64,000 nucleotides of DNA from Pseudooceanicola lipolyticus (GTDB taxonomy: Bacteria > Pseudomonadota > Alphaproteobacteria > Rhodobacterales > Rhodobacteraceae), in NCBI RefSeq assembly GCF_002786325.1, contig NZ_PGTB01000003.1:1-64000 (forward strand), given 5' to 3'. A model generated the notes under the pieces. It ran no database searches, was not told the DNA's origin, and saw nothing but the letters and a program-made list of their open reading frames with translations. Of the stretch, positions 1 through 9,063 are shown in pieces; the first letter of the stretch is position 1; each line of letters begins with the position of its first letter. The position numbers and the translations under genes were made by a program.

Positions 1-1
1 C

Positions 2-1735
2 AAACCGAAACCCATGATTATCAAGATCAAACCCGCAGACTCTCGTTATGAACGAGGGACCGAAGGGGGGCAGGTCATGCCCGACAGCGCCCGTGAACTT
101 GGCCTCGCCGATTTCTGGGACGGCCTTGGGAACCTGGAAGAAGACGACAAGATAGTCATTGCTGTCGAAATCGAAGAATTTGACTCTGATCTCGATATCC
201 TTGCTCTGCTCACGGACTTCCGCCTCGACGATGACCCCGACACGGTCCGCCTGACCTACGAATGTCGCGCACGACCGGGATTAGGCAGTGCACCAACATC
301 GGACAACGACCTGGAGTTCATTTGCTTCGGCGGTGAAAGCGAGACGAAACGTTTCGGCCATGACCTCCGCCGCCGCCTGACCATGGACCTGTTGCCAGCT
401 CTTCGTGACGCTGAAGGTGACCTCGCGGCGTGGCGCCGATCGCCTCTACGCCCGCTCATCGAGGAAGCTTTCGCCGACATCGACCAGGCAGATCTTGATG
501 AAATCGGTGAAGCAATCGAGGAAGCCACCGAAAAATTGACGGCGTTCCCGAGTGTAGGGGAACTTGAGACAGACCTCGGTCAACTCTTTGCAGCCATGAG
601 CGGTCCCAAGCAGGATGTCAAACCACGACTTGGCTTTGGCGCCACTGATGTCACACGCCTTTTTCGTAACATAAGGCTGCTGATCGATGACGGCAGGCGG
701 TCCATCAATGACGCAAGCCTCGGCTCGGCCAACATCATGTTCCTGAGCCTCAAGATGCTGGAACTGAGCAGGCTGATTGCGGAGAACCATCGCGATCATA
801 CGCTATTGGCCATCGAAGAACCTGAAGCCCACCTTCACCCGCATCTACAACGATCAGTTTATCGACACCTTTTTCAGTCAGTTGATAATCCTGATCAGCA
901 GAAGCAGATGTCAGTGCTACTGACTTCGCACTCGCCGCATATTGCCAGCGTTGCGCCGTTGCGTTCCATTCTCTTGCTCAAAGAGAAAACTGACGAGGGC
1001 ACGACCGGCTGCTCTACAGCGTCGATAAGACTGACAGATGATGAGGTCGACGATCTCACGCGGTATCTGGATGTGACGCGTGCTGAGATGCTTTTCGCCC
1101 GCGGTATCATTTTGGTCGAAGGCGACGCAGAAAAATTCCTTGTCCCACTCTTCGCTGAGGCTCTTGGCTGTTCGCTCGATATGCTCGGAATTACCGTGTG
1201 CTCAGTCGCCGGGACAAATTTCACGCCCTATGCGAAATTTTTGACCTCCCTGGACATACCCTTCTCGATCATCACAGATTGGGATCCAATGCCGAAGAGC
1301 AAACCCTTGGCCGTAAGTCGAGGAATCAAACTTGCGGTCGCGATCGAGCGCGCCAGAACAAAAAAAATCCCAAGAGCGCTCGCAAAGGAATTGGAAGACA
1401 TCGCCGAAAACAAGGATGAAGACGATCTCGCAGGTCGCTTCGAAGATCTCGGCATCTATACGAACATCCGCACTCTTGAGACAGATCTGTACGAAGACGG
1501 GTTCGCAGCCGACATTCTCGACACGCTCAATGAAGGAAAGTGGAGCAAGGCGAGACAAGCGCAGATCGATGCCTGGATTGCCGATCACGACAGTATCGAC
1601 CACAACCAAATGCTCAAGCTGATCGATGTGGTTGGGAAAGGGCGCTTTGCACAACGCCTTGCCTCAAAAATCGAGGGGCGAAAGCCCCCGCGCTATATCG
1701 AAGATGCTATCCGGTATGTGGTGAACCGTGTCTGA
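2..1735 (+). CDS. gajA: OLD-family ATPase/TOPRIM nuclease, GajA-like (5' end outside window)
   Basis: The reading frame is open to the window edge, so the N-terminus with the Walker A motif lies upstream and only about 577 residues are visible. The remaining part shows the ABC-type Walker B region (IEEPEAHLHPHLQ, about residue 270) and a C-terminal TOPRIM domain with ILVEGDAEKFL (catalytic Glu, about 370) and IITDWDP (acidic DxD-like, about 420). This order defines OLD (overcoming lysogenization defect) nucleases. The stop overlaps the next gene, a UvrD-like helicase, by 8 nt; an OLD nuclease directly followed by such a helicase is the Gabija defence pair, in which GajA cuts DNA when nucleotides are depleted. 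Assignment to Gabija is inferred from domain order; a different OLD-helicase pair is the alternative. Confidence 0.8.
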   Translation, partial: KPKPMIIKIKPADSRYERGTEGGQVMPDSARELGLADFWDGLGNLEEDDKIVIAVEIEEFDSDLDILALLTDFRLDDDPDTVRLTYECRARPGLGSAPTSDNDLEFICFGGESETKRFGHDLRRRLTMDLLPALRDAEGDLAAWRRSPLRPLIEEAFADIDQADLDEIGEAIEEATEKLTAFPSVGELETDLGQLFAAMSGPKQDVKPRLGFGATDVTRLFRNIRLLIDDGRRSINDASLGSANIMFLSLKMLELSRLIAENHRDHTLLAIEEPEAHLHPHLQRSVYRHLFQSVDNPDQQKQMSVLLTSHSPHIASVAPLRSILLLKEKTDEGTTGCSTASIRLTDDEVDDLTRYLDVTRAEMLFARGIILVEGDAEKFLVPLFAEALGCSLDMLGITVCSVAGTNFTPYAKFLTSLDIPFSIITDWDPMPKSKPLAVSRGIKLAVAIERARTKKIPRALAKELEDIAENKDEDDLAGRFEDLGIYTNIRTLETDLYEDGFAADILDTLNEGKWSKARQAQIDAWIADHDSIDHNQMLKLIDVVGKGRFAQRLASKIEGRKPPRYIEDAIRYVVNRV

Positions 1736-3509
1736 CGCGTCCATCTATCTAAATGCCGCCGAAGATCTACGGGCTAATCCTGCACAATGGGCCGCCTACG
1801 AATCTCAAGGACACTGTGTTGTCCTTGCCGGTCCAGGTAGCGGGAAGACAAAGACCTTGACCGTGAAATTGGCACGTCTTCTGGCCGAAGATATTCAGGA
1901 GCCACGGGGCCTCGCCTGCATCACCTACAACAATGAATGCGCCCGGGAGCTCGAAACCAGGCTATCAGCGCTCGGCATAGAGGCCGGAAGAAGAGCGTTT
2001 ATTGGGACGGTCCACTCCTTCTCCCTAACACAGATCGTCCTACCGTATGCCAAGGCAGCAGACATGGGGCTCCCCGACGAGTTTTGCGTCGCAACCCGCG
2101 CGGAGCGGCGTCAAGCATTGGAAACCGCTTATAGGAAGGTGATTGGCGGGCGTGACAACCCACAACAGCTCGATTTCACGATGGGCACATACCGCCGATC
2201 CATTCTGAACAGAAGCAGCGCGGAATGGCGTGAAACTGATCCCGAGATGGCCGCATTGGTGGAGGCCTTTGAGGCCGAACTCAGGGCAATTGGACGAATT
2301 GATTTTGACGATATGCCTCTTCTGGCCGTCAGGGCGCTGCGCGAGCATGAATGGCTGCAGCGCGCCATTCTCGCCAAGTACCCAGTCCTTGTTGTCGATG
2401 AATATCAAGACCTCGGAAGAGCGCTCCATCGTATGGTCATGGGTTTGTGTTTCAGTACTGGGATGAGGCTTTTCGCAGTCGGAGACGCCGACCAATCCAT
2501 CTATGAATTCAACGGGGCGAACCCGCAGCTTCTTCGCGACCTGGCGGCCCGTGATGACGTCGAATGTGTGCGGTTGCGGCTGAACTACCGATCTGGATCG
2601 AAGATTGTAGAAGCATCCAGTTTTGCGCTTGGCGAAGCGCGAGACTACAAGGCGGTTGACGATGCGGAGGAAGGCACGGTCTATTTTCACCCTCAGCAGG
2701 GTAGCTACGAACACCAGGCCGCAGAGGTCTTCAGGACAGTCATCGCTGACATCGCCAAACGACATCCGGATTTGGAGCCCGGAGACATCGCTATCCTCTA
2801 CCCAGCTGCCTGGCTAGGCGACAAAGTTGCCGAAGTAGCTCAGAAGGTTGGCTTGTCAGTTATCAGAACTGATACGAACGCAATATATCCTCGCGCTAGC
2901 CGCTTGATGCGCTGGCTGGAAAGCTGTGCGAAATGGTGTTCGGGCGGATGGCAAACAGGAACACCGCGATTCAACCATCTGGTCAACGAAGGCGCACGCC
3001 TGTTCGCTGAAGAGATCAACACACCAGAGACGCACCTTACCTTCCAACGAGCGCTAATGGAATGCCTCTGGTCGCGGCGCGATGGCGCCTTGGTACTGCG
3101 AAAGTGGCTGCCCGATGTTCGTGCGGCAGTAATTAAAGACCTGATGGTCAAGTGTCGCTCAATGAAAGATGAGGGCGAAACTTTGGACACTTTCATCGCG
3201 CGCACCCAAGCAGGCAAAGATTGTGAAGATATGACTGTCAGTCAGTTCGCCGGCCAAAGCGAAGGGAACGACAGCCTGCATCTTTCAACACTTCACAGTG
3301 CCAAGGGTCGAGAATTCCCGATCGTCATCATGTTTGGCATGGATCAGGGGAGCATTCCGAGAAAAGATTCCACCCCGTCACAGAAGTTGGAAGCTCGACG
3401 CCTTTTCTACGTGGGATTTACGCGAGCCAAATCGGAAGTACACATCATGCATTCTAGCTCGCGCCCGTCGCCTTTCATGACCGAACTTGCCGCACGCCTT
3501 GATCAATAG
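1728..3509 (+). CDS. gajB: UvrD/PcrA-like superfamily 1 helicase, GajB-like
   Basis: The 593-residue protein carries the SF1 helicase motifs in order: Walker A GPGSGKTKT (about 36), Walker B VVDEYQDLGR (about 222), motif III VGDADQSIYEFNG (about 253), motif IV LNYRSG (about 288), motif V LHSAKGREFP (about 525) and motif VI LFYVGFTRAK (about 562). It starts with GTG inside the end of the OLD nuclease gene (8-nt overlap), so the two are probably translationally coupled. It is somewhat longer than typical GajB (about 500 aa). In Gabija the helicase partner is thought to sense or unwind DNA for GajA. The helicase call is secure; the defence role rests on the pairing. Confidence 0.85.
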   Translation: MSDASIYLNAAEDLRANPAQWAAYESQGHCVVLAGPGSGKTKTLTVKLARLLAEDIQEPRGLACITYNNECARELETRLSALGIEAGRRAFIGTVHSFSLTQIVLPYAKAADMGLPDEFCVATRAERRQALETAYRKVIGGRDNPQQLDFTMGTYRRSILNRSSAEWRETDPEMAALVEAFEAELRAIGRIDFDDMPLLAVRALREHEWLQRAILAKYPVLVVDEYQDLGRALHRMVMGLCFSTGMRLFAVGDADQSIYEFNGANPQLLRDLAARDDVECVRLRLNYRSGSKIVEASSFALGEARDYKAVDDAEEGTVYFHPQQGSYEHQAAEVFRTVIADIAKRHPDLEPGDIAILYPAAWLGDKVAEVAQKVGLSVIRTDTNAIYPRASRLMRWLESCAKWCSGGWQTGTPRFNHLVNEGARLFAEEINTPETHLTFQRALMECLWSRRDGALVLRKWLPDVRAAVIKDLMVKCRSMKDEGETLDTFIARTQAGKDCEDMTVSQFAGQSEGNDSLHLSTLHSAKGREFPIVIMFGMDQGSIPRKDSTPSQKLEARRLFYVGFTRAKSEVHIMHSSSRPSPFMTELAARLDQ

Positions 3510-3593
3510 GAAAACTGCGTAGCGGCGACAGCGAACATATGCTTTTGTTAGAATGCCGATATCCATGGGCTGTGCAGCGGACGCGCGGCAACT

Positions 3594-4205
3594 TTACAGG
3601 GTTCTCGGCTCAGCTGCACCTACCACGCCTGCATCCTCCAACTGCTCTCGATCGGGAAGATCGCGCAGGCTCTCTAACCCGAATGCGACAAGGAACTGCT
3701 CGGTCGTCACAAAGGTATACGGCGCCCCACGCCGAGGCGACCTTGGCCCAGTCCCGATCAAGTCGCGCGCATGCAGTCGCCCAATCTGGTCGCGGCTGAT
3801 CTCCTTGCCGAAGATGTCCTTGAGCCCGTCGCGTGTGATCGGCTGGTGGTAAGCGATGGCGGCCAGGACCGCGACGTCGAATTCGCTCAGGTCCAACAAT
3901 TGGTCCCCGATATCTGCCGCCGCGCGGATCGCGGGGGCGTAGGCGGCGCGCGTGCGGAACATCCAGCCGCCAGCGACCTGGGCGATCTCGAAGGCCCGCC
4001 CTTCCAGATCGGCGGCGAGGTCCTCGACCAGAAGGTCGACCGAAGCCCCCTGCCCCACCACGCGTGCCAGGTCGTCGCGCGGCACCGGCGAAGCTGAGGC
4101 AAAGAGCACCGCCTCGATCCGGCGCATCCATTCCCGCCAGCGCAGCTCGGGTGGCAGGTCGGGCAACCCGCGATCCAGTTCGGGGTCAGAGCGATCCTTC
4201 GCCAT
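3594..4205 (-). CDS. ScpB-like segregation/condensation protein
   Basis: The 203-residue protein matches the ScpB winged-helix family: the middle part (RRIEAVLFASASPVPRDDL, then LSEFDVAVLAAIAYHQPITR) is the typical ScpB signature of two winged helices. Chromosomal ScpB bridges the SMC-ScpA complex; no scpA or smc is nearby, so this plasmid copy may act on its own as a DNA-binding or maintenance factor. It lies 2 nt downstream of a DUF1403 gene on the same strand, and this pair next to a tyrosine recombinase suggests a plasmid maintenance role. Confidence 0.75.
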   Translation of the reverse strand: MAKDRSDPELDRGLPDLPPELRWREWMRRIEAVLFASASPVPRDDLARVVGQGASVDLLVEDLAADLEGRAFEIAQVAGGWMFRTRAAYAPAIRAAADIGDQLLDLSEFDVAVLAAIAYHQPITRDGLKDIFGKEISRDQIGRLHARDLIGTGPRSPRRGAPYTFVTTEQFLVAFGLESLRDLPDREQLEDAGVVGAAEPRTL

Positions 4206-4207
4206 CG

Positions 4208-5092
4208 CTACACCCCGTAAAGCCGGAAGGTGTCGCGCCCGGTCAGCTCGCGCACCGCGCCGAGGTCGACCAGCCGGTCGCAGAGCCGCCGTGCGGCCCG
4301 GTCCGGCAAAGGCAAGGCCGAGGCCGCGATCGCATCGCAGGTCAGGAACATCTCCACTGCCTCGCCGGACGCCTTTGCCCGCAGCTTGGGTGCGACAGCC
4401 TTCAGATGCGCCGCCCGACGCGCGAGGTCGGTGGAGAGACGCACGCCCTCGACCGCTGAGGCGATAAGCGCACGATGGCAGGCGAAGCGAAGATCATCGC
4501 CTTGCTTGCGCAGGTCAGCCCGTTTCAGGCCAGTCGCCAGCAGCGGCACGAGATGATCCCAACTGAGAGATTGGGCGAGGGCGGCATCCGCGAGGATCAG
4601 CCCTGCTATTTCTGCGCGCGGCGCCTCGCGCAGAACGGCTTCCAGCGCCATCGCGGCCCGGGTCACGGGCGCCCCTTTCCCTGCATCGAGCCACGTCGCG
4701 ATCTGGCCCGGCTCGAAGGCCGGCAAGGCTCGACCCAGAGCCTTGATCGACACCGGCCGCTCCGCCGCGCGCCGCCATGCCAAGCAGGTTTCACCGGCCG
4801 GTCCGGGCAAGTCGCCCGGGCGCAGCAGGTGGAGCGCGTCGCGTAGCTCCCCCGCCCGCTCAGGACGACCAGAAAGCGCCACACAGGCCTCCGCCGCACG
4901 AAGCGCGAGCCGATCCCGCAACAAGGCGTGGGGCACGTCCACGCGTTCGAACACAAGATGCAGCTGGCAAAGCGCAGCACCCGAAAAGAACACAGCATCT
5001 TCAAGGGCTTCCGCGCGCGCGGAAGAGATCCAGGAGGGTATCCCGGACGGGGTGCCAAGGGCGCTGAGGGGATCCGGCCGGACAGGTGTCAT
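4208..5092 (-). CDS. DUF1403 family protein
   Basis: The 294-residue, Ala/Arg-rich, mostly helical protein resembles DUF1403 as known from alphaproteobacterial plasmids (conserved stretch EDAVFFSGAALCQLHLV near residue 31, and the C-terminal RLCDRLVDLGAVRELTGR). No catalytic motif is apparent and the function is unknown. It forms a pair with the ScpB-like gene downstream (2-nt gap) and is divergent from the integrase at 5471, which suggests that the three genes form one plasmid-maintenance or mobile module. Confidence 0.65.
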   Translation of the reverse strand: MTPVRPDPLSALGTPSGIPSWISSARAEALEDAVFFSGAALCQLHLVFERVDVPHALLRDRLALRAAEACVALSGRPERAGELRDALHLLRPGDLPGPAGETCLAWRRAAERPVSIKALGRALPAFEPGQIATWLDAGKGAPVTRAAMALEAVLREAPRAEIAGLILADAALAQSLSWDHLVPLLATGLKRADLRKQGDDLRFACHRALIASAVEGVRLSTDLARRAAHLKAVAPKLRAKASGEAVEMFLTCDAIAASALPLPDRAARRLCDRLVDLGAVRELTGRDTFRLYGV

Positions 5093-5470
5093 GGGCGGAT
5101 CCTACAGGAGCGCGGCGGTTGAGGCCATCTTTTCCGCCGGAAAACGCCGCAGGCTGCGGCCGGTCCTCATGTCCAATAAGTTTGCCTTATCGGACAACCG
5201 GAGATAGGCTGCAAGAAATACGGATCGCGTTCACAGTTCATCACTGGATTCACGTTTCATGACTGGATTCTCAACCTTTCAGGCACTTGGTCCGCGAGAG
5301 CGGCAGGGATTCGTGAGATTCCGGAGCGGTATTTATGAGGCTGGCCGAGTCGGAATTCGTGAGACTCGATCTGGCGCCTGGTGGTGTCGGCCCATCAGCG
5401 TGGTCTCTCGCCGATCTGAGTGCGCTCACACGCGACAGAGAGCCGCCAACGTTATCAGAGGGACTCCATC
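5093..5470. other. Intergenic region between DUF1403 gene and integrase, with short repeats
   Basis: No gene was found here. Besides the dif-like repeat at 5170-5196 it contains a palindrome TTTTCCGCCGGAAAA (about 5128), a 15-base direct repeat with one mismatch (TTCATCACTGGATTC at 5237-5251 and TTCATGACTGGATTC at 5256-5270, 19-bp period), and two exact copies of ATTCGTGAGA (5309-5318 and 5355-5364). The repeats may be recombinase arm-binding sites or operators for the divergent promoters that must lie here. Confidence 0.5.
5170..5196. repeat. dif-like 11-5-11 inverted repeat
   Basis: Two 11-base arms (TGTCCAATAAG and CTTATCGGACA) face each other across a 5-base centre (TTTGC); the arms match at 10 of 11 positions. 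This is the architecture of a tyrosine-recombinase core site (dif is 11-6-11). The repeat lies 275 bp upstream of the tyrosine recombinase at 5471, so it is a candidate crossover or dimer-resolution site. A transcriptional operator is the alternative. Confidence 0.45.
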
Positions 5471-6508
5471 ATGAGCACTGACGAAAGACCGATCGCCCTT
5501 CCGGACCACGTCGCCGGCTCCGGGACGCTGGATCGCCTCGTCGACACGGCCCGCGAATATGCCCGGGCGGCCGCGTCGGAGAACACCCTGAAGGCCTATG
5601 CGAAAGACTGGGCACATTTCACCCGCTGGTGCCGGATGAAGGGCACCGAGCCGCTGCCGCCCGTGCCCGAGATGATCGGGCTCTACCTCGCCGACCTGGC
5701 TTCCGGGGCGGGCCCCTCCCCTGCTCTATCGGTTAGCACCATAGACCGCCGTCTGTCGGGCCTTGCCTGGAGCTACGCGCAGCGGGGATTCACCCTTGAT
5801 CGAAAAAACCGTCACATCGCCACCGTGCTGGCCGGGATCAAGCGCAAGCATGCGTGCCCGCCGGTGCAGAAGGAAGCGATCCTGGCCGAGGACATCGTCG
5901 CCATGGTGGCCACCCTGCCCCACGATCTCCGAGGTTTGCGCGACCGGGCCCTCCTGCTTTTGGGCTACGCCGGAGGCCTTCGCCGCTCGGAAATCGTCAG
6001 CCTCGACGTCCACAAGGACGACACGCCGGAGTCGGGCGGCTGGGTCGAGATCCTGGACGGCAAGGACGGTGGCGGCGCCCTCCTGACGCTGAATGCCAAG
6101 ACCGGCTGGCGCGAGGTCGAGGTGGGCCGCGGCTCAAAGGACCAGACCTGCCCCGTGCACGCGCTGGAGCAATGGCTGCATTTCGCGAAGATCGACTTCG
6201 GTCCTGTCTTTGTCGGGATCTCGCGCGATGGCAAAAGGGCATCCGAAACGAGGCTCAACGACAAGCATGTCGCGCGGCTGATCAAGCGCACGGTCCTCGA
6301 CGCCGGGCTCCGCGCGGAGCTGCCCGAGAAAGACCGGCTCGCCCTGTTCTCCGGTCATTCGCTGCGCGCCGGCCTCGCCAGTTCGGCCGAGGTCGACGAG
6401 CGCTACGTCCAGAAACATCTGGGCCACGCCTCGGCTGAGATGACCCGCCGCTACCAGCGCCGTCGTGACCGATTCCGGGTGAACCTGACCAAGGCTGCGG
6501 GGCTGTGA
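5471..6508 (+). CDS. Tyrosine recombinase / site-specific integrase
   Basis: The 345-residue protein has an N-terminal SAM-like core-binding domain (ENTLKAYAKDWAHFTRWC, about 35-55) and a C-terminal catalytic domain with Arg in GGLRRSEI (about 173), HSLRAG (about 300), HLGH (about 317) and the nucleophile Tyr in MTRRYQRR (about 326). The ATG at 5471 is chosen because a GAGGG motif lies about 9 nt upstream; the open frame extends further back to 5420 without such a signal. It probably resolves plasmid multimers or mobilises the ScpB/DUF1403 module; the dif-like repeat just upstream is a candidate target. Confidence 0.9.
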   Translation: MSTDERPIALPDHVAGSGTLDRLVDTAREYARAAASENTLKAYAKDWAHFTRWCRMKGTEPLPPVPEMIGLYLADLASGAGPSPALSVSTIDRRLSGLAWSYAQRGFTLDRKNRHIATVLAGIKRKHACPPVQKEAILAEDIVAMVATLPHDLRGLRDRALLLLGYAGGLRRSEIVSLDVHKDDTPESGGWVEILDGKDGGGALLTLNAKTGWREVEVGRGSKDQTCPVHALEQWLHFAKIDFGPVFVGISRDGKRASETRLNDKHVARLIKRTVLDAGLRAELPEKDRLALFSGHSLRAGLASSAEVDERYVQKHLGHASAEMTRRYQRRRDRFRVNLTKAAGL

Positions 6509-6789
6509 CGCGGAGATGAAGCCTAGGCTCTGAACACGCCATACGTACCCATAGCAAGTAGGCTAACCGCGATTGCCAAGTTGATCGCGTTGTCCTTTTC
6601 GGATAGCGCGGCACCATGAAGATACCCGCCTCATTGCCGCGACTGAAGGGCTTACGCTTTCCTCGTGAAACCATCAGCTATGCGGGGTGGTCCTGCCCTT
6701 TTTCATTTCCTGCTGCATGATGATCGCTTCGCTGATCCTCGGTTTTGCGCAGGAAGACCTCGACCATGTCAACCCCCGGTAAGTTCCCC

Positions 6790-7617
6790 GGGCTCGACAG
6801 CTTCTGAGGACAAGCATCTGTCCAGCCTCTGCCGGCCTGGCCAGTTTCACGATCGAAGGCGCGCCGTTGTCCGCAAACGAGATCGAGTCGCCGGTCGTCG
6901 CCTCTCTGGCCCACTGGCAGTCTCTGCCGCAGCGGCGAAGCCACGCGATTGCCGAACTGATGCTCGCGGCCCGCGCGGGCAAGCCGCCGCTGATGGCGCG
7001 CACCCTGACCACTGGTATGACCCGCTGTTCCACGGCATCGAGGTTGAGGACCGCGGCCAATGGCGCCGTTTTCCCATCGAGATCGTCCGCGGTACCTACG
7101 GCCGGCGCGAAGACGTGCTGGATATCGCCCCGCCCCTGACCGAATGGCCGCAGAGATGGGGCGCTTCTTTGACTGGCTGGAGCAGGATCGCCACTCCCTG
7201 CCGTTCTCCCTGTCCCGCTAGATCGAAAGTGAGAAGCGGGGCTATTATTCGGCACTTCAGGCGGGGCGGCAGGTTTAGGGCGACAGCATCGACGCGACAC
7301 CCTTTGTGCTGTGGTTGCTGGATCGGCTCGAGGTCGGGGTGACACAAGCCGCCCGCGAGGTGTAGTTCTTTGTCCGTCGGAACGCCTTCTTGACGCCTCA
7401 TGCCGCCCTTCCGCGCCGGGAGCTGGCCGTTCTGCGCCGCCTCTTTGAAGAAGGACAGGACAGAGCCGAGCTGGGTATCTCGGCCGCGTCCTACGGCAAG
7501 ATCGCGCGAGCTTCTCTGGCAAGCGCAACCCGTGATCTGGCAGAGCTGGAAGGTAAGGGCGCCATGGCGCGTGCGGCTGACGGCGGACGGTCCACGCGGT
7601 ATCTGTTGAATTGGTAA
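6790..7617 (+). pseudogene. Decayed Fic-family protein gene
   Basis: Fragments in different frames line up with the order of a Fic protein. They are an N-terminal piece (NEIESPVVASLAHWQSLPQR, about 6873), a middle piece (WRRFPIEIVRGTYGRRED, about 7060), RFFDWLEQDRHSLP after a frameshift near 7150, then IESEKRGYYSALQ, TPFVLWLLDRLE, and an intact C-terminal winged-helix part (7390-7617, ending STRYLLNW). At least three in-frame stops interrupt it (near 7220, 7276 and 7363), and the segment that should hold the HPFxxGNGR catalytic motif is missing. The gene therefore cannot encode an active AMP-transferase. The 280 bases upstream (6509-6790) show nothing recognisable. Confidence 0.7.
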
Positions 7618-7707
7618 ACCTGGGCAGGTCGGATGTTGGCCATGGCCAACTTTGGCCGAATAATACGAACCCGGGGCGAGCCTACTCCCAGCGTCATGAC
7701 GGCTTGA

Positions 7708-8841
7708 TTAGACGACTTGGCCATGGCCAACTTTCGCTGCCCCATGGTCTCGCAAGACGGCCAGGAAATAGCGATCCGGTTGTTCGATCCGATCCGCTTG
7801 CTCTGCGATGCGATCAAGCTGTTTCAGGGTCGTTTCTAGCCCTAGAGATGTGAGTGCACGGGTGAGGGTTAGCTGGTCTATTCTCAGCATCTGGGCAAAG
7901 TCATGGAGCACATCGCGCAGTGCCCCCACGGATCGCGGGATATCGGGATAAAAGACTGACAGTGTCGGCAGGTTTGCCCAGACCTGTGCCACGGACACCT
8001 GCGCTATTTTTTTTGTTTCTGAATCTTCTGGTTCTTTGTGCCGGACGTTTTGCCCGTCTGTGCCGGGCGTTTCGTCTGTATCGGCATGTTTTGCCAGGTC
8101 CGCTACCGCGTCCTGCGCCGCGGGCAGTTTCGGTTCAGCGGCCAGGAGGACGCCGCGCAGACGTTCCATGATCTGGCGCGCTTCAATCCGGGTCAGGCTG
8201 ACGCGGCGCAGGCCATTGCGCAGCCCATCGACGAAGGCATGGGTCGCGTCGTCCAGCTCAAGCGCAAGGCAGCGGGCACGCAGGGACTGGATGCAGGCCC
8301 TGAGACCGCGAAGTTCGGCGATCTCGTTGCGCTTTTCCGCGGCGCGGGTCAGCATGTCATGGGACCGGGCGAGGAGGGGCGACAGGTCGATCCCGAAAGC
8401 ACCGATGATCTTGCCGCCGCGCTGCACGGGAAATCGCTTGCCGTTCGCGCTGTCGCGCCGCTCGATCAGGCCGATCTGCTCGAAACGCTCCAGGTGCCGT
8501 CGCAGTTGCCGCTCGGTGATGCCCTTGGCGCGAAAGCACAGCGTCTCGTTGGCCGCGAACACCGTCAGCAGCATGTTGGGCGAGATCGGAAGCTCGACAC
8601 CGGTTTTCTGCTCCTTGCAGGGCAGGCAGCTGAGGAGGGCATCCAGCACCATCACGCCGGACGATCGCAGCCCCAGGTCACGGGATAGAGTATTGAGGGC
8701 GGCCATCAGATCGCGCCGCCGGACGGGCCTGAAGGCGGGTTGTTGGGTAATCGTTCCCAGTCCCGCAAAGCCGCAGCACTGCGAGTCGGCACAGGCAGGC
8801 TGTGCCTCGGCCCAAAGGGCCGAACCTCTGATCTCTTCCAT
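7708..8841 (-). CDS. repC: Plasmid replication initiator RepC
   Basis: The 377-residue protein is the third gene of a repA-repB-repC set. It has the RepC-type N-terminal DNA-binding domain (FRPVRRRDLMAALNTLSRDL near 38, and a winged-helix stretch ITERQLRRHLERFEQIGLIERR near 128) and a C-terminal segment after an acidic linker. RepC binds the origin, which in repABC plasmids usually lies within repC itself. A 222-bp gap with a strong terminator on the opposite strand separates it from repB, as expected for control by an antisense RNA. Confidence 0.88.
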   Translation of the reverse strand: MEEIRGSALWAEAQPACADSQCCGFAGLGTITQQPAFRPVRRRDLMAALNTLSRDLGLRSSGVMVLDALLSCLPCKEQKTGVELPISPNMLLTVFAANETLCFRAKGITERQLRRHLERFEQIGLIERRDSANGKRFPVQRGGKIIGAFGIDLSPLLARSHDMLTRAAEKRNEIAELRGLRACIQSLRARCLALELDDATHAFVDGLRNGLRRVSLTRIEARQIMERLRGVLLAAEPKLPAAQDAVADLAKHADTDETPGTDGQNVRHKEPEDSETKKIAQVSVAQVWANLPTLSVFYPDIPRSVGALRDVLHDFAQMLRIDQLTLTRALTSLGLETTLKQLDRIAEQADRIEQPDRYFLAVLRDHGAAKVGHGQVV

Positions 8842-8889
8842 CTGATTTCAGCGGGCAAACCGATACTGTTCACCGAAGGGGTGTTGCAG

Positions 8890-8974
8890 GATCCAAATTT
8901 TAGGGGTACCAAAATAGTGCTAGTAGATCGGGACCCTCTGGAGTGCTTAACCGCCTTCGGGGGGTTTCTTTTTG
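8890..8974 (+). ncRNA. Candidate repABC antisense RNA (incompatibility ctRNA)
   Basis: In repABC plasmids a small counter-transcribed RNA from the repB-repC gap, read opposite to the operon, lowers repC expression. Here the operon is on the minus strand, and the plus strand of the gap ends in an intrinsic terminator at 8949-8973: AACCGCC, a TTCG loop, GGGGGTT, then a T run. No plus-strand gene upstream needs that terminator. The 5' end is a guess; I could not place a convincing promoter. Confidence 0.55.
8949..8973 (+). terminator. Intrinsic terminator of the candidate ctRNA
   Basis: A 7-base-pair GC-rich stem with one G-G mismatch and a TTCG tetraloop is followed by TTTCTTTTT on the plus strand. 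Confidence 0.65.
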
Positions 8975-9063
8975 CCTGTAACTGCCTCCTGGTTGCTCTT
9001 TTTTGCCTCTGGTATCACCAGGTTGACCATGGACAACCTAGCAATTTCAATGTGTTACGCGTT

